From positions 1,452,160 through 1,516,159 of the forward strand of contig JAHCML010000003.1 in NCBI GenBank assembly GCA_019192455.1: a stretch of 64,000 nucleotides of DNA. The letters run 5' to 3'. This document shows positions 20,800 through 29,967 of the stretch, piece after piece. The stretch comes from Alphaproteobacteria bacterium SS10. Lineage in GTDB: Bacteria > Pseudomonadota > Alphaproteobacteria > TMED2. Every line of letters starts with the position of its first letter. The stretch's first letter is position 1. The position numbers were made by a program, and so were the translations under genes. Below the pieces are notes generated by a model. That model had not been told where the DNA came from. It saw only the letters and a list, made by a program, of their open reading frames with translations, and ran no database searches.

Positions 20800-21175
20800 G
20801 GAGCCTGGGGGTTGGGGGTGATGGCCCGCAAAAGCTCGGATACGCCTGAAACGCCATCGTGATCGCTATGCGTTACACGACTTTGTTAAGCCGAATATGA
20901 CAGTGACGATAGAAAGCGGGAAATAGTTTCTCAGAATTATCTAATCAACCAAAAAATGTTTTCCCGCTGGTAACCAGACATCCGGCACCCCCAATATCTA
21001 GTAGCCAGCAAGCGCGCAGACACAATTTATCCACCGAAATCTGCGAATCGTTGGATTTCTCGCTTCCGACTCGCTGATTTCCAATGCTACATGTTGTGCA
21101 CACATGGCAGATAGCCACAAATTGTAGTGGGCCGAGCATAGGTTTTCGGCCACTTGGCGAGATTGAGGTGCCGCA

Positions 21176-23410
21176 ATGGCCAGCATTCTAACCCCGCAAG
21201 ATGTCGACCGTCTGATCGAGAGCTGTGTCGCCAGCTTGCCCGGCGAACCCAATGATCCCCTGCGTCTACATCAAGAGAGCGCAACCGAGCTTCTGATCGA
21301 TGAGCTTGCTGCCGCCCTGAGCGCGCGGGTCGCCCCGGACCTGGTTACCCTGGAAGAGCGACTGGCCGCCGACCTTGAAGTTGAGCAGCTGCCACCATGG
21401 ATGACCCGGTCGCGGGTGGTCTTGGTCATGCGTGACGCCGCACAAAACCCAGTGTTCCAAAAAGCCATGGAACGCCTGCCCGCCGCCCAGCGTTATCGTC
21501 TCTATGGTGATTGGGGTAAGCTTGCCGCTTCCCTCTATCGTGATTTCCCGGATGAGCAGATCGCCGGCAAGCCAGCGGTTGCCCTCAATCTCCTTGCTGG
21601 TCAGTCCAAGCCACTTCGTAAGGCATTGGGGCAAGCCCTCAGCATGGAACTCGAAGGGCGGCAGCGTCGTTCTTGGTTTGATGGCCTGCGCAGCATGGTG
21701 GCCAGCAGCCAACCAACAGCGCCCCGTCCGGCGGCTACACCGCGCCGCATCGGCACCGCAAAGCCTGCCGCCCAGCAAGCCGCCAATACGGCTGAGCAGC
21801 AACGCGCAGCGTTTGACCCAGAGGCCGGTATCCGCCGCCCATCTGGCACCCCCCGCCTTGGCCGAAACAGCAAGAAGGCTGCTGCACAGCCAGCCAAGCG
21901 CGTCGCAATGGCTCGCACCACCGCAAAACCACAGCAGCGCCTCGCGCCACCAGTGCAAGCGGCTGCGCCAGCCAAGCCAGCCCCACAGGTTGCACCGCAA
22001 GCGAAGCCAGCCAAGGCACCGGCAATGCCAACCCGTCTTGCCAGCGATAAACCACAGCTGGTCCAGCCAGTTCGGGCCAGCCAGCCCGTGGCGATGCAGA
22101 AGCCGCGCCCAGCAGCCGCTGCCACGGCCAAGCCTGTTCCTGCCAAACAGAAGAAGCGTGGCCTCCGCGCCTTTGAGGCGGGCATCGCCGATCAGTTTGA
22201 AGCCCGAGGTCTGGCACCAATCGCCGTCACCGCCGCTGCCACCGCAGCCATTGTGATGGCAGAGCGGGTGCAGAATGGCGACGCGCCCGACTTCTATGAA
22301 GTTGAGTATGAGGTCATGGCCCGCGCCGGTGAGGCCGTTGCACCTGGTGCTGTGCGCACCTGGACCTTGCATGCCTTTATGGAGTGCATGCGCGACGATT
22401 GGTTCCGTGAGCTGTTCCATGCCCTGCCAAGCCAGGCGCGTGCTGAGACCGTCTGGGTTTGGGCCAAAGCTGCCGCCGAATGGTTCGATGTACCCGCCAA
22501 GCTGCGTGAATTCTGGGTCCGCTCCCTCTCCGGTGGTGATCCCGTCTTGGCCGCTGCTGCCGCTCGCGCATTTGCTGCAAAGACACCACAGCTACCAACC
22601 CGTCCGGTTGCCCCACCGCTGGCCCCAACCCCGCCAGCTGCCGTGATGCACAGCCAGCAAGCAAAGCCAGTTGAGGGACCCAAGGCGCCACCAACGCGGG
22701 TTAGCGATGCCGGTGTGATCGGCTACCAAACCAACTCACTGCCCGCCGCCGCCGTTCAGACGGCACCAGCGACGGTAGAGCAGGCACCACTCCCGGCCGC
22801 AGCCATGCAGTTGATTGAGCAGCAGGCCAATGCCGTGTCTGTTACGCCAACCGCACCAACAATGCCGGTGGCCGCCAGCATGCAAGAGCCTGAAGCCCCA
22901 CAACAACCTGTGGAGCCCATGGAAGCTGAGGCGTTGCCACAGCCACCGCAAAGCATTGCCAGCACGGCAGATCACCAGCCACAGCCAACCTTCCGGCCAC
23001 CGCTAACCGCGGCCTCTGGCGCGGTGCGTGCACGCCCTGCCCTCACCGGCATGGCACAGTCCCCATCAGTGGATACAGCACCGCAGCCGGTTCCAGCCTC
23101 GGCCATGTCACGGCCAACGGTGCCGACACCGCCATCGGTTACGGCACAGCCATTGATTGAGCGGCAAACGCCGCGCGCTGAGATGCGTGAAGAGCCACGG
23201 CAAGAGATGCCAACGCCGCAAGCGATGGCGCAACCGCAGGCAAGCCCGCTGCCTAAGCGGACCCCGCGTGCGCCACTTCGCACAAACCCATCCAGCACCA
23301 CCGGTGCCTTGGGTTCGGCGGAAATCTATTACGGTGCGCCGGGTTCGGCCGGGTCCCCACAGGTGCCACGCGATTTGGCGCAAATGGAGACAATTGGCAG
23401 CGGTGACTGA
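21176..23410 (+). CDS. Large Ala/Pro/Gln-rich protein of unknown function
   Basis: A 744-residue protein with two folded-looking blocks and long low-complexity linkers. Block 1 (residues 1-165) is helical and soluble, with LTPQDVDRLIESCVASLPGE and MTRSRVVLVMRDAAQNPVFQKAMERL. Then comes a Lys/Ala/Pro/Gln-rich linker of about 155 residues. Block 2 (about 325-480) is Trp-rich and helical (RAFEAGIADQFEARGLAPIA, VWVWAKAAAEWFDVPAKLREFWVRSL). The final 260 residues are Pro/Ala/Gln-rich. There is no signal peptide or membrane helix. GAGG upstream of ATG 21176 supports the start. I do not recognise it. It is followed 172 bases later by a TraA-type helicase gene on the same strand. Confidence 0.75.
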   Translation: MASILTPQDVDRLIESCVASLPGEPNDPLRLHQESATELLIDELAAALSARVAPDLVTLEERLAADLEVEQLPPWMTRSRVVLVMRDAAQNPVFQKAMERLPAAQRYRLYGDWGKLAASLYRDFPDEQIAGKPAVALNLLAGQSKPLRKALGQALSMELEGRQRRSWFDGLRSMVASSQPTAPRPAATPRRIGTAKPAAQQAANTAEQQRAAFDPEAGIRRPSGTPRLGRNSKKAAAQPAKRVAMARTTAKPQQRLAPPVQAAAPAKPAPQVAPQAKPAKAPAMPTRLASDKPQLVQPVRASQPVAMQKPRPAAAATAKPVPAKQKKRGLRAFEAGIADQFEARGLAPIAVTAAATAAIVMAERVQNGDAPDFYEVEYEVMARAGEAVAPGAVRTWTLHAFMECMRDDWFRELFHALPSQARAETVWVWAKAAAEWFDVPAKLREFWVRSLSGGDPVLAAAAARAFAAKTPQLPTRPVAPPLAPTPPAAVMHSQQAKPVEGPKAPPTRVSDAGVIGYQTNSLPAAAVQTAPATVEQAPLPAAAMQLIEQQANAVSVTPTAPTMPVAASMQEPEAPQQPVEPMEAEALPQPPQSIASTADHQPQPTFRPPLTAASGAVRARPALTGMAQSPSVDTAPQPVPASAMSRPTVPTPPSVTAQPLIERQTPRAEMREEPRQEMPTPQAMAQPQASPLPKRTPRAPLRTNPSSTTGALGSAEIYYGAPGSAGSPQVPRDLAQMETIGSGD

Positions 23411-23582
23411 TCCGACCTTAGGACCTTGTTTGCACAAGAGATAATGGTCAATTGCGTTGCCTTGTCACAAAAGCTTCTTAAATCAGAGGCTGCAACTTTC
23501 GGCTGAAGCTGTTGTTTTATTAGCAGAAATTGGGCGTTTTCTCCCACTGCCCGCTCCTCTTCTGGTTGAGTAAAGACAACAG

Positions 23583-25385
23583 ATGCCCGATGACGGCAGG
23601 CAAGTAAGTGGCGATTTAAGCGACCCGTTCGGGCAATCGAACGGCATCGATCCCGAGCGCAAAGCCGCGCTTGAGAAGGCTGAGCAATTCCTTGCTGAGA
23701 ACGCTGATAAGCTACTGCACAGCGTTACCGCCCATCACAGCACCTTCACCGCTAATGAGCTGCACTCCGCCCTGATGGATCGCCGTGACTGGCAACCACC
23801 GGAGCTGGTGAAGGATGTCCGCAGTAGCCATCTTGTACGTGAAGCAATTACCACCGGCCTTCTCTCCGATATGAACCGGGTGATTACCTACCCTGGCACT
23901 GTCTATGATTTCGGCGACGATTATAAGACGCGCTATACCACTATTGAGCTGCAAACGATGGAGCAGCAGATCCTGCACGCCGCACGCAGCTGGTCCAATC
24001 AGCCTGGCGCTGGGGTTCGCCGCGATACTGTTGATTTGGCGCTCTCAAATTACCGCGCTGAGCGTGAGGCCGTCGGCAAGAAATACAAGCTGGAAGGCGA
24101 TATCGAGGATGCGATCCGCAAATTCGTTGAGCCTGCCCGCTACCGCTTCCTTCACGGTAATCCGGGCGCTGGCAAAAGTACGGTCATCAATATGGCCGTT
24201 CGCGCCCTCAAACAGGCCGGCCATAGCGTCCTGATAACCGCCCAGCCAACCCAGCTCATCCGCACCCTAGAGCGCGAGAGCGGGCATAAGGCAATGCCGC
24301 TGCACCAAGTGCTCGAGACCCTAGAATCTATTCGCGACCCCGCCCTGGCGCCAGAGCTTGGCCTACAGCGTGGTGGCATGCTGATTGTCGATGAGGCCGC
24401 GATGAGCGGCACGCGGGAGAAGTTCCGCATCATGCAGGTTGCCGCCAAACACAACCTTTCAATCGGCGATATTGGCGGCCTGACCCAGATGAAGGCGATT
24501 GCCCCCGGCGATCCCCTACGCGCAATTGCTGAGGACCCAAACACCCGCATTATCCGGCTTGAGAAAGTCCTACGTCAGCGTAAGGAAAAAGATAAGGAAG
24601 CCACCCTCGCGATGGATGAGGGCAATGCCAAGAAGGCATTGAAGAACTACGACAAGCGCGGTCGGATAAAGTTCACTAAGGACCCGGTTGAGCAGGCGGC
24701 AATTGCCTACACTGAGTGGCGGGTGAAGCCGATAAATGACGGCAAACGCGGTGTGATGTTCACCCTGGACCGCAAGGTGAACCACAAGGCCAATCAGCTG
24801 GCCCGTAAACACCTTAAGGAAGCTGGCTATCTAAGCGACGGTGTCACCATTCAGACCCATGATGGTGAGCGTGAATTCTCACTTCAGGATCGGGTGCTGT
24901 TCCGGGAGACGATCACCCCGGATCAGAGCATGAGTGGCGGTCGAATCACTAAGGGTGCTGTTGGCACAATTGAGGCGATTGGCCCCAATCATATGACCGT
25001 TTTGATCGATGGCGAGGATTCGCCGGTTACCATTAAGGTGAACGAAGGTATTCGCCTTAACCATGCGTATTCATTGACATTATCCCAGCCGGAACCACCC
25101 GCCTGGGAGGAAGGTCACATGATGGATTCGCCCCAAGGCGGCGCTTTAGATTCCACCTTTCCTATTATTACGAGAGAATTGGATCATCCGCAGGCAAACG
25201 TAATGATCACCCGGCACCAACGGGCCATGACATTGTTTGTCGATAAGCGGGTCTACAAAGACCTGGATGCGCTAGCAAAAGACGCATCCCATTTCGAGCC
25301 GGAGGTTACCGCGCTCGCTTTGGCGAACTGGCGTAAGCGGGACGCCAACGACACCGGCCCCGCACCCGGTGGAACGAGAACCTAA
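23583..25385 (+). CDS. Stand-alone TraA/MobF-type superfamily 1 helicase (no relaxase domain)
   Basis: A 600-residue AAA_30/RecD-like DNA helicase resembling the helicase half of TraA/TrwC relaxases. The N-terminal part LLHSVTAHHSTFTANELHSAL is like the TraA linker domain. Walker A is GNPGAGKSTVINM near residue 195, Walker B MLIVDEAAMSGTREK, motif III GDIGGLTQMKAIAPGDP, then RLEKVLRQRKEKDKEATLAMDEG and the later HQRAMTLFVDKR (motif VI region with RH). The relaxase HUH motif and Tyr cluster are absent, so it would unwind DNA but not nick it. In a region with a type IV secretion locus 20 kb away, a role in DNA processing is possible but not shown. The start ATG 23583 has a weak ribosome site. 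Confidence 0.8.
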   Translation: MPDDGRQVSGDLSDPFGQSNGIDPERKAALEKAEQFLAENADKLLHSVTAHHSTFTANELHSALMDRRDWQPPELVKDVRSSHLVREAITTGLLSDMNRVITYPGTVYDFGDDYKTRYTTIELQTMEQQILHAARSWSNQPGAGVRRDTVDLALSNYRAEREAVGKKYKLEGDIEDAIRKFVEPARYRFLHGNPGAGKSTVINMAVRALKQAGHSVLITAQPTQLIRTLERESGHKAMPLHQVLETLESIRDPALAPELGLQRGGMLIVDEAAMSGTREKFRIMQVAAKHNLSIGDIGGLTQMKAIAPGDPLRAIAEDPNTRIIRLEKVLRQRKEKDKEATLAMDEGNAKKALKNYDKRGRIKFTKDPVEQAAIAYTEWRVKPINDGKRGVMFTLDRKVNHKANQLARKHLKEAGYLSDGVTIQTHDGEREFSLQDRVLFRETITPDQSMSGGRITKGAVGTIEAIGPNHMTVLIDGEDSPVTIKVNEGIRLNHAYSLTLSQPEPPAWEEGHMMDSPQGGALDSTFPIITRELDHPQANVMITRHQRAMTLFVDKRVYKDLDALAKDASHFEPEVTALALANWRKRDANDTGPAPGGTRT

Positions 25386-25524
25386 TACCCAGCGGCCTTG
25401 GTTCAGCCGTGCAACAGCCGATGGAGGCATTCTCGCTGCAATGCGATAATTTGGATGGACTCTTGCCGGAATATCCGTGTATCTGGCCCGCGAGTTGGGC
25501 CGAAAGATGATCGGTTCATGGCCA

Positions 25525-25541
25525 TCTTGTGACAGACAAGA
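25525..25541. repeat. Short inverted repeat in the 301-base gap before 25687
   Basis: TCTTGT (25525-25530) and ACAAGA (25536-25541) form a perfect 6-bp inverted repeat with a 5-base spacer, followed by another ACAAG. It could be an operator for the gene at 25687. The rest of the gap 25386-25686 holds nothing recognised. Confidence 0.25.
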
Positions 25542-25686
25542 GTGTTACAAGCCCTGGCTTTTCCAAACAGTCCACGCCAGCTTATCCACCGGGCAACAAG
25601 CGTTTCGTTTGTAAGCATATAAATTTCCCGGTTGGTCGAATGGCCCATTTAGCGATACAAATGTGTCCCTAGGCAGGAGAACTTTA

Positions 25687-26109
25687 ATGTCTCTGATCAA
25701 CGATAATGTCTTCGAAGGTTACGGTTGGCGTAGCTTCGACATGCAGATTGGCCGCGCACAGTTTGAACTGGATCGCATGGCGGCAGCTGCCGATTACGAT
25801 TTCCGCGAGAGCCCACAAACCCTCGCCCGTCGTCTTCAAAATGTTCTGACCATGCTCGCCGCATGCCGCTCTTACGCGTGTAATGCTGCGCACCGTCTGG
25901 CCGCCCAATCTGGTCTTGAGCCAGAAGGCACCCGTGAAATGATGTCGATCCGTGCCTCACTGGCCGATATCGTAAACGCGGTGAACCTGACCGGCGCTGC
26001 AAGCTGCGAGACCTATCGCCATCGCCTGAACATCATCGGCAATCGCGTGTCCCGGATTCAGGACGATCTGCAGATGCTCGAAGATGGTGGTCTACGCGAC
26101 GCGAGCTAA
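25687..26109 (+). CDS. Hypothetical protein
   Basis: A 140-residue soluble, mostly helical protein that I do not recognise. It starts MSLINDNVFEGYGW and contains paired Cys residues (AACRSYACNAAHRL and AASCETYRHRL). Helical periodicity is strong throughout (RAQFELDRMAAAA, RRLQNVLTMLAACR). ATG 25687 is preceded by a strong AGGAGA at 25675-25680 with a 6-base spacer; an earlier GTG codon at 25663 would overlap that site and is rejected. A good terminator follows at 26157-26197, so it is a single-gene unit with strong expression signals. Confidence 0.8.
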   Translation: MSLINDNVFEGYGWRSFDMQIGRAQFELDRMAAAADYDFRESPQTLARRLQNVLTMLAACRSYACNAAHRLAAQSGLEPEGTREMMSIRASLADIVNAVNLTGAASCETYRHRLNIIGNRVSRIQDDLQMLEDGGLRDAS

Positions 26110-26156
26110 TTTTTCGCATTTCGCGATAGTGTAGCGACACCTTCTTACAAAAAACT

Positions 26157-26197
26157 TTCGAAGCGCGTGGGAATTTCCTGCGCGCTTTCGTTTTGAG
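26157..26197 (+). terminator. Rho-independent terminator after the 140-residue protein gene
   Basis: AAGCGCG (26161-26167) pairs with CGCGCTT (26181-26187), followed by a T-rich stretch (TCGTTTTGAG). It lies about 50 bases downstream of the stop at 26109 and 123 bases before the next gene. Confidence 0.75.
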
Positions 26198-26309
26198 TTG
26201 GGAACATGACAGCGTTACGTAAATGGCATGGCGGTTGACGAGTTTTAGTCGATCGTTACACCATCCATGGTGACCCCATGATGATCGTAGTGGACCAAGG
26301 ATTAGGGCC

Positions 26310-26558
26310 ATGCCCAGAGCGGTAAAACGCATGACTTGGAAGGATGAGGACGAGATTGTTCGCGCCCTCGAATTCCACCACCCGCGTATCACCCGCATCG
26401 GCCTCAGCGATGAGGCGATGGACCAGTTGATCCGAAACCTACCCGGCTTTGTCGCTGGGCGTGGTCCTGACGATCCATCCATCTACCAACGGTTGATCAC
26501 CAAATGGATCGACCTGGATGAGGATGAGGGCGACAGCCAATGGGATGCCTACACGTGA
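26310..26558 (+). CDS. IscX-like (YfhJ) small Fe-S cluster assembly protein
   Basis: An 82-residue acidic protein with the pattern of IscX: MTWKDEDEIVRALEFHHPRI near the start corresponds to the W-x-D-x3-I-x2-AL block, then a short spacer, and ITKWIDLDEDEGD matches the C-terminal W-D/L-D-E block. IscX binds IscS and iron in the isc system and has a conserved acidic surface. Here there is no isc operon next to it, so this is an orphan copy; the isc genes could be elsewhere. The N-terminal MPRAVKR extension is 7 residues longer than usual; an internal ATG at 26331 gives the family start. AAGGA lies about 13 bases before 26310. Similarity is judged by eye. Confidence 0.6.
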   Translation: MPRAVKRMTWKDEDEIVRALEFHHPRITRIGLSDEAMDQLIRNLPGFVAGRGPDDPSIYQRLITKWIDLDEDEGDSQWDAYT

Positions 26559-26631
26559 CATGAACCCCCGCCGGGTCCCTGGTTCCATCCGTCCGGTGAC
26601 CCGACAACTGTCATGATAGAGCCCCGATTTT

Positions 26632-28461
26632 ATGCCAAAGCGCCATCGCAATCAGAATAATCACCGGAACAACCGTAATCATGGCCGCCGTGGCCGCAAA
26701 GGCCGCCGCCATGAAGAGCAGGCGCCAGAGATGGAAGCGCAAGAGCCCGTGACGCCGATGCCAAAGGCACCGCCACCGGCACCAGTTTTTGACAGCCCAC
26801 GGCCAGAAGAGCTCGCCATGAAGGGTGAGATGACCTACGCGCCAAAGGGTGGCAACAACCCCGAAGATATCGGCGCCAACTCCGGTATCCTGCGCTATGA
26901 CCCCGCCAATAAGAGCCGTAAGCCAACCGTGCTGCGGATCGATAACGGCACCAAATTCGCCGATCCTGATGGCCCCTATGATGCCATCCTGGCCGATAGC
27001 TCTGATGAGGGCGTGCCAGACGCTGAACTCGTCGGCCACGCGCATGAGGATCACATCGGCGCCTATGCCCACGATTTGGCTCGTGGTGCCGAGGTTGCGC
27101 CAGTTGTCTACGCCACCCCAATCACCCAGGCCTTCATGGAGCAGAGCTTCATAAACCTGAATGTTGATCGGGCGAAATGGCCAGAGTTCCGGACCATCAA
27201 GCCGGGCGAGCCATTCCAAGTCGGCGATGCGTATATCATGCCGGTCCCAGTGAGCCACTCGATCCCAGGTTCCGTTGGTTTCGCGATCTCAACGCCGTCC
27301 GGCACCATGGTCCACTCCAGCGACTATAAGGCCGATCAAACCGGCCCTATTGGCCCCTGGTTCGATAAAGAGCAAACGCCAGGCCTGATTGCCAAAGCGC
27401 TGAAGCGCTATGGCCATGAGCGTGTGGACGTCGCCACCATCGACAGTACCCGCGCCTATGTTGATGGCTTCACCCCAACCGAACAGACGGTGAAAAACGC
27501 CACCAGCCAGGTTGTCTCCGAGAGCGATGGCAACCGCGTTGTTGTCGGCGTGATGGGCCGTAGCCTCGAGCGTATTCTGAACCTCGCCAAGGTCGCCGCT
27601 GAAAATGACCGCCATCTGGTTGTTCACGGCAAGTCCCTGCTCAACTCGCTTCAGGTGCTCGTCCGCGCCGATGAGATCGAACGCGGTATTGAGCTGAAGA
27701 CCCAAAATGGTGGCGGCCGCCGCAGACGCGCGCAGGTGAACACCGATCTCAACAAGATCAACGACATCCTAAGTCGTAAGGTTGGCAGCTCGGTCCGCGT
27801 CGTTGAGGGCCGGGACCAGGCGCTGGATCAAATTCCAGACTCCAAACAGCTGGTGATCGCTACTGGCACCCAGGGTGAGACGAATGCCGCCCTGCCCCGT
27901 GCCGCCCGTGGTGACAACCAACACCTGGTGCTGGGTCCAAACGATGTGGTCATCCGCTCTGCCTCGGTTATTCCAGGTAATGAAGCACCGATTGCAGGCA
28001 TGGATGCTGGCATCAAGGCACAAGGCGTCAAACGACTAGTCACCACCGAGGAAGCGCCAGTGCACTCCTCCGGTCATGGCTATGCCGCCGATGTGGACGA
28101 GTATCTAGAGGCCGTGAACGCACGGGTCGTTATTCCAATCCATGGCTCCGTTGAGCTGATGGAAAAGAATGCTGATCGTATCGAGAGCCGCGCCGGTGAG
28201 CTGGACCTAGAGGTTCTGAAGATGCGCAACGCTGACCGCCTGACCATTGGCGAAGAGGTGAGCGTGTCCCCAACCGATAAGCCCGCCCAGTTCATTGGCG
28301 TGCGCAACACGGTTGAAGATCCGCATGATGCGCAGTTCTACAAAAAGTATGTCTACGAGCCCGTGGATGAGAACGAGAAGCCGCTTGGCCCAGCCGTCGA
28401 TCCTGCTGCTGATATGTCAGCGGCCAACGACCTTCAGCGTCGCCCAGGCCGTCGGGCTTAA
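26632..28461 (+). CDS. Divergent RNase J-like metallo-beta-lactamase protein
   Basis: A 609-residue protein of the beta-CASP metallo-beta-lactamase superfamily. Metal ligands of RNase J are in place: GHAHEDHIGAY near residue 136 (HxHxDH), SHSIPGSVGFA, MVHSSDYKAD, VHSSGHGYAAD and VIPIHGS near the end. RNase J normally begins with a strand leading to GGxxEIG; here an Arg/His/Asn-rich tail of about 45 residues precedes a Pro-rich stretch, and the first strand reads MTYAPKGGNNPEDIGAN, so it is divergent. Likely a ribonuclease with a nucleic-acid-binding N-terminal tail, but exonuclease activity cannot be assumed. The stop lies 19 bases from the convergent FAD oxidase stop. Confidence 0.75.
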   Translation: MPKRHRNQNNHRNNRNHGRRGRKGRRHEEQAPEMEAQEPVTPMPKAPPPAPVFDSPRPEELAMKGEMTYAPKGGNNPEDIGANSGILRYDPANKSRKPTVLRIDNGTKFADPDGPYDAILADSSDEGVPDAELVGHAHEDHIGAYAHDLARGAEVAPVVYATPITQAFMEQSFINLNVDRAKWPEFRTIKPGEPFQVGDAYIMPVPVSHSIPGSVGFAISTPSGTMVHSSDYKADQTGPIGPWFDKEQTPGLIAKALKRYGHERVDVATIDSTRAYVDGFTPTEQTVKNATSQVVSESDGNRVVVGVMGRSLERILNLAKVAAENDRHLVVHGKSLLNSLQVLVRADEIERGIELKTQNGGGRRRRAQVNTDLNKINDILSRKVGSSVRVVEGRDQALDQIPDSKQLVIATGTQGETNAALPRAARGDNQHLVLGPNDVVIRSASVIPGNEAPIAGMDAGIKAQGVKRLVTTEEAPVHSSGHGYAADVDEYLEAVNARVVIPIHGSVELMEKNADRIESRAGELDLEVLKMRNADRLTIGEEVSVSPTDKPAQFIGVRNTVEDPHDAQFYKKYVYEPVDENEKPLGPAVDPAADMSAANDLQRRPGRRA

Positions 28462-28480
28462 GCCAGACTAACCAGCCAGC

Positions 28481-29716
28481 CTAATCAGCCCGCGCCTCAA
28501 GGCGTGGGCTGCGAAGGCTGGGTTCCGGCGCCCCATCAGGCCCAAAGTCACCATTGAATAGACTGGTCTCGGCGGGTTCGCCGAGCGCCTCGGCCGCGCC
28601 TAACCTACCCAACTCATCACCACATTTTGCACCCACGCCATTACCGCCGGTCAGCGCGACGATGCGATCTGTCTGATGATAGATTAGTGGCCGCAGAGTT
28701 TTGGTAAACGAGGTCACACAGCTGGCTGAGGAGACCGAGCGATAGCGAAGGTCCGGCATGAAGCGCAACAACTGTTCGACCTGGAAATCCCTTACTTCTA
28801 GATTTCCGTCGCTACGGAACCATTCGGATATCTCTGCATTGCTTTGCAACAGCTGATCATCCGGGTCCCCACCAATCTTGATGTAGATCTTGCCATCCGG
28901 ATAGCGGACTGGCGGCAAGATATAGGGGTTAAAGGACATATCCGGCGGCTGGTAGATCAGCGACGGCATTGCCTTAAGCCGCTCAGCCTCCACATCATCA
29001 AGCTCTAGAAACGCAACTGTTCGCGCGAACACATCCATTTGGATGGGCTGCGGCAGCAATTCCCGCGAGAATGCCCCAGCGGCAACGACCACCTTGCTGG
29101 CTTGGAACCGCTCACCGTTCACACAGGTGACAGTGACGCCCTCTGGTGCTTCTTCAAGCTGCGAAACCTCTGCATCGACCCTAACGGCGCCAGCGGCCAC
29201 TGCGGCCTTACTCTCCGCCGCCACATGCCCACGCGGATTGATGTAGCCTGCCCCCCTAGGCTCCCAAAGGGCATAGACATCATCGGGAAATGAGAAGATG
29301 GGGAAGTTTGCTGCCAACGCCTGGTTATCGAGAACCGAAAACTCAAGCCCCCGCTCCAATCCGACTGCTTCAGCTCCCTTAAAGTAAGCTGAGCCATCGC
29401 CATCGGATGGACCAACCATTAACGAGCCAACCTCGTGGAAGAAGCTCTCGCCCCCCTCCCGCTCAATCTCAGCATAGCGGTGAATGGCGCGGGCACTAAC
29501 GGTCGCCCAACCGGGCCTTGGATCCAAGTGCCGGGTAATGCGCGCCTCATCATAATGACTGGCAAACACCCCCTGATGCCGCCGTTTATCGGCTGGCTCA
29601 CCAGGGCCAAGCAGTAGTACCGAGGCATCAGACTTGGCCAGGTGTCGAGCCGCTGCCGCCCCCATCAGACCAGCACCAACCACTATAAAATCAAAGGCTT
29701 GCATTAATTCTCTCAA
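28481..29716 (-). CDS. FAD-dependent oxidoreductase (DAO/sarcosine oxidase family)
   Basis: A 411-residue amine- or amino-acid-type oxidase. The FAD-binding start is MQAFDFIVVGAGLMGAAAARHLAKSDASVLLLG with the GxGxxG dinucleotide motif. The C-terminal part has RPLIYHQTDRIVALTGGNGVGAKCGDELGRL, the FAD-binding GxNGxG stretch common in the family. A conserved Cys for covalent flavin, as in monomeric sarcosine oxidases, may be AKCGD but is unproved. The start ATG used here is at 29716 (MRELMQAFDF), or the internal ATG at 29704 (MQAFDF). It is convergent with the RNase J-like gene; the substrate is not clear. Confidence 0.87.
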   Translation of the reverse strand: MRELMQAFDFIVVGAGLMGAAAARHLAKSDASVLLLGPGEPADKRRHQGVFASHYDEARITRHLDPRPGWATVSARAIHRYAEIEREGGESFFHEVGSLMVGPSDGDGSAYFKGAEAVGLERGLEFSVLDNQALAANFPIFSFPDDVYALWEPRGAGYINPRGHVAAESKAAVAAGAVRVDAEVSQLEEAPEGVTVTCVNGERFQASKVVVAAGAFSRELLPQPIQMDVFARTVAFLELDDVEAERLKAMPSLIYQPPDMSFNPYILPPVRYPDGKIYIKIGGDPDDQLLQSNAEISEWFRSDGNLEVRDFQVEQLLRFMPDLRYRSVSSASCVTSFTKTLRPLIYHQTDRIVALTGGNGVGAKCGDELGRLGAAEALGEPAETSLFNGDFGPDGAPEPSLRSPRLEARAD

Positions 29717-29860
29717 GCAAAGCTTGGTAATCGATCGCTGATGCTAGCAGACCAAAAATCCAGCCGCGAGGTGATGTGGCAAACTGCTTTGTCCATACGG
29801 TTTGCCCACAGCTAAGCACTTATACTATTGTGCATATTAGAGATTAATGATGATGGGGGT

Positions 29861-29907
29861 TGCAGCCCTATCAATGGGTCGGCGCCCATTGATGATCTGG
29901 GGCTGCA
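29861..29907 (+). promoter_or_regulatory. Long leader hairpin upstream of the YjbH-like gene
   Basis: TGCAGCCC (29861-29868) pairs with GGGCTGCA (29900-29907), and ATCAATGGG (29870-29878) with CCCATTGAT (29885-29893), with a TCGGCG loop. It lies about 60 bases before the ATG of the lipoprotein gene and downstream of a TATACT at 29821. It may be an RNA control element or a protein-binding site. The rest of the 251-base gap holds nothing named. Confidence 0.4.
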
Positions 29908-29967
29908 CGACGGGCGGCAATCGTTACGGACAGACCAGCTGGTGCCTTGGCACCCGTCCCTTCAGCC

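Noticed and set aside
21266-22420. Open frame of 384 residues on the minus strand
   Set aside because: It is the complement of the Ala/Pro-rich gene at 21176-23410, and its Trp/Leu/Gly-rich composition is what GC-rich antisense gives.
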